Shown piece by piece: positions 5,673 through 7,325 of a DNA stretch of 7,325 nucleotides (positions are counted from its first letter, which is position 1; every line of letters begins with the position of its first letter). A program made the translations under genes and the position numbers. The stretch is from the NCBI GenBank assembly GCA_017543165.1, contig JAFYGL010000278.1:1-7325 (forward strand), read 5' to 3'. Below the pieces are notes generated by a model. The model was not told the DNA's origin, searched no databases, and saw only the letters and a program-made list of their open reading frames with translations. This DNA comes from Victivallales bacterium. Lineage in GTDB: Bacteria; Verrucomicrobiota; Lentisphaeria; Oligosphaerales; Oligosphaeraceae.

Positions 5673-7325
5673 TTTTCCTCCAGTTCGTCGATGTCGTAGG
5701 AAATCTGGTAGGTGCTGGTTATACGCTGCACCTCGTCAATGCTGGTCAATCCCAGGCTGACCTTCTCCCAGCCATCCTGGCGCAGGCTGCGCATGCCGCG
5801 CTCCATTGCCGCCTTGCGCAAATCGCTGGTGCCAGCGTGTGCGGAGACCATGTCCTGTATCTCCTCGTCCAGCAGGAAGAATTCATATATTGCGACGCGT
5901 CCCTTGTAGCCAGTGTGGTTGCACTCCAGGCAGCCAGTGCCCTTCCATGCCTTGACTTCCTCCGCAGGTATGCCTAGCACATTCGCCATCTCGGCACGCA
6001 CACGCCTTGGAATGAATTCTTCTTCTTTCTTACAATGCTTGCATATTCTACGCACCAGGCGTTGCGCCAATGCCGCCACAAGCGAGGCCGCCACCAGATA
6101 TGGCTCTATCCCCATGTTGACCAGGCGGTTCACCGCGCCAACAGAATCGTTGGTGTGAATCGTGGAGAGCACCAGGTGCCCCGTCAATGCGGACTGAATG
6201 GCGATTTCTGCGGTTTCGTTGTCACGTATTTCGCCCACCAGTATGATATCAGGGTCATGCCTCAATATGGAGCGCAACGCGGCGGCGAATGTAAGGCCAA
6301 TCTCCGCGTGCATCTGTATCTGCGACGTGCCCTGGAGTTCGATTTCCACAGGGTTTTCAACAGTGATGATTTTCCTTTCGGGATACCTGTCCCTGACGTA
6401 TGCCAGCGCGGCGTAGAGGGTTGTGGTCTTGCCGCTTCCAGTAGGCCCTGTCACCAGCACGATGCCATGGGGCAGGGACACCAGCTTTGTCAGCAACGCC
6501 AACTGGTACTTGCTCAGGCCCAACTGCGCCATTTCCAGGAAGACCGCGCTGCTTGCCAGCACGCGCAGGCATATCGTCTCGCCGAAACGGGTTGGCATGA
6601 TTGACACACGCAGGTCGGAAGGCTCGCCATTCAGCGTCAGCCTGATACGGCCGTCGTGGGGAAGGCGTTTTTCCGCGATGTTGAGCCTTGCCATGATCTT
6701 CAGGCGTGAGACTATTGCCTCGTGCAGTTTCAGCATTCCAGGCGGCGTGGGCGTCTCCCGCAGCATGCCGTCAATCCTGTAGCGCAGTTTGATTTTGTCA
6801 CGGAATGGCTCTATGTGGATATCGGTGGCATGCTGCTTCAATGCCTCGGCAATTATTTCGTTCACCAGCTGGATGATGGAGGCGTCGCTTTCCGTATCGT
6901 CGATGACCTGTTCTTCCCTGTCATCGAAGGTGCCTTCCACCGCGCCGTAGTTCTGCGCCTGGCGCTCCTGGTTTATCTGCAATACCTTGCCTGCGCCAAG
7001 GCCGTAGATTTTCTTCAGCGTATTGTCTATTTCGTTTGGAGTGGCCAGCACGGGGTCCAGTCGCAGTCCCAGCAGCAGCCTCAATGTCTCCCTGTCCCTG
7101 ATGGCTGGCGGCGATGAGAACGCCGCCTTCATGGTGCCCTTTTCCAATGAAATAGGCACAAACTGGTATTTCAACGCCACCTTAGGCGGCACCTTCGCCG
7201 TCGCATCCGGGGAAATCTGCTGCTCCGCAAGAATGCAGAACGGCAGCCCCGTCACCTTGCTCAATGCCCGCTGTATCTGCTCCTGGGTGGAATAGCCCAG
7301 CGCCAGCATGGCCTTGTGGGCAGGC
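5666..7325 (-). CDS. gspE: GspE/PilB-type secretion ATPase (N-terminus outside window)
   Basis: This is the hexameric cytoplasmic ATPase that powers pseudopilus or pilus assembly. At least 552 codons are visible; the frame is open to the window edge, so the true start is missing. Numbering from the Met at 7309: residues 1-100 form an MshEN/T2SSE N-terminal domain (GLPFCILAEQQ, VALKYQFVPISLEKGTMKAA). Next come ATDIHIEP (161-168), the Walker A box GPTGSGKTT (288-296), an Asp box reading ENPVE (318-322), Walker B DIILVGE (354-360), and the His box LSTIHTND (381-388). The zinc-binding cysteines are Cys423, Cys426, Cys460 and Cys463. The Asp box has Asn where Asp is most common. The stretches PHGIVLVTGPTGSGKTTTLY and GHLVLSTIHTNDSVGAVNRL are closer to GspE than to PilB, but a type IV pilus or MSHA role cannot be excluded from one gene. 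The large exported protein directly downstream would be a reasonable type II cargo, which is inference. Confidence 0.93.
   Translation of the reverse strand, partial: PAHKAMLALGYSTQEQIQRALSKVTGLPFCILAEQQISPDATAKVPPKVALKYQFVPISLEKGTMKAAFSSPPAIRDRETLRLLLGLRLDPVLATPNEIDNTLKKIYGLGAGKVLQINQERQAQNYGAVEGTFDDREEQVIDDTESDASIIQLVNEIIAEALKQHATDIHIEPFRDKIKLRYRIDGMLRETPTPPGMLKLHEAIVSRLKIMARLNIAEKRLPHDGRIRLTLNGEPSDLRVSIMPTRFGETICLRVLASSAVFLEMAQLGLSKYQLALLTKLVSLPHGIVLVTGPTGSGKTTTLYAALAYVRDRYPERKIITVENPVEIELQGTSQIQMHAEIGLTFAAALRSILRHDPDIILVGEIRDNETAEIAIQSALTGHLVLSTIHTNDSVGAVNRLVNMGIEPYLVAASLVAALAQRLVRRICKHCKKEEEFIPRRVRAEMANVLGIPAEEVKAWKGTGCLECNHTGYKGRVAIYEFFLLDEEIQDMVSAHAGTSDLRKAAMERGMRSLRQDGWEKVSLGLTSIDEVQRITSTYQISYDIDELEENP

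Overview
All supported genes in this window lie on the minus strand, so the gene order reads from right to left. The sequence looks like a chromosomal segment of a Gram-negative heterotroph with type II secretion or type IV pilus machinery and very large secreted polysaccharide-active proteins. That combination, the DUF6067-like architecture of the largest protein and the intergenic simple repeats suggest the Planctomycetota-Verrucomicrobiota-Lentisphaerota group, perhaps Lentisphaerota. This is an inference from protein style and is not proven.

Layout in transcription order: (1) 7325-5666, a GspE-type secretion ATPase whose N-terminus lies outside the window. (2) A 44-bp gap holding four 8-bp-spaced CTAG units, then 5621-1716, a 1301-aa exported multidomain protein with a LamG-like domain, a CBM9/DOMON-like domain and a DUF6067/GH123-like catalytic region. 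(3) 1672-1318, a short exported or membrane-anchored hypothetical protein that reads as one gene only if one extra base is allowed for. (4) 1275-1108, a 55-aa single-pass membrane protein with a good ribosome binding site. (5) An 11-bp perfect inverted repeat next to a TATAAT box, then 1046-618, a hotdog-fold acyl-CoA thioesterase. (6) 617-211, a gene-free stretch holding two facing arrays of an 8-bp CGCAGAGG unit around a small hairpin, then a candidate promoter. (7) 210-1, the first 70 residues of a lipoyl-domain protein, probably a 2-oxoacid dehydrogenase E2 component.

The secretion ATPase and the large exported protein are close enough to be co-transcribed, and type II secretion of the latter is plausible but not shown. 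The thioesterase and the E2-like gene both concern acyl-CoA metabolism but are separated by the repeat island and probably have separate promoters. No tRNA, rRNA, CRISPR array, transposase or phage gene was seen. I found no convincing new multi-gene system. The most unusual parts are the inverted 8-bp arrays, the operator-like palindrome, the broken small gene and the short membrane protein.
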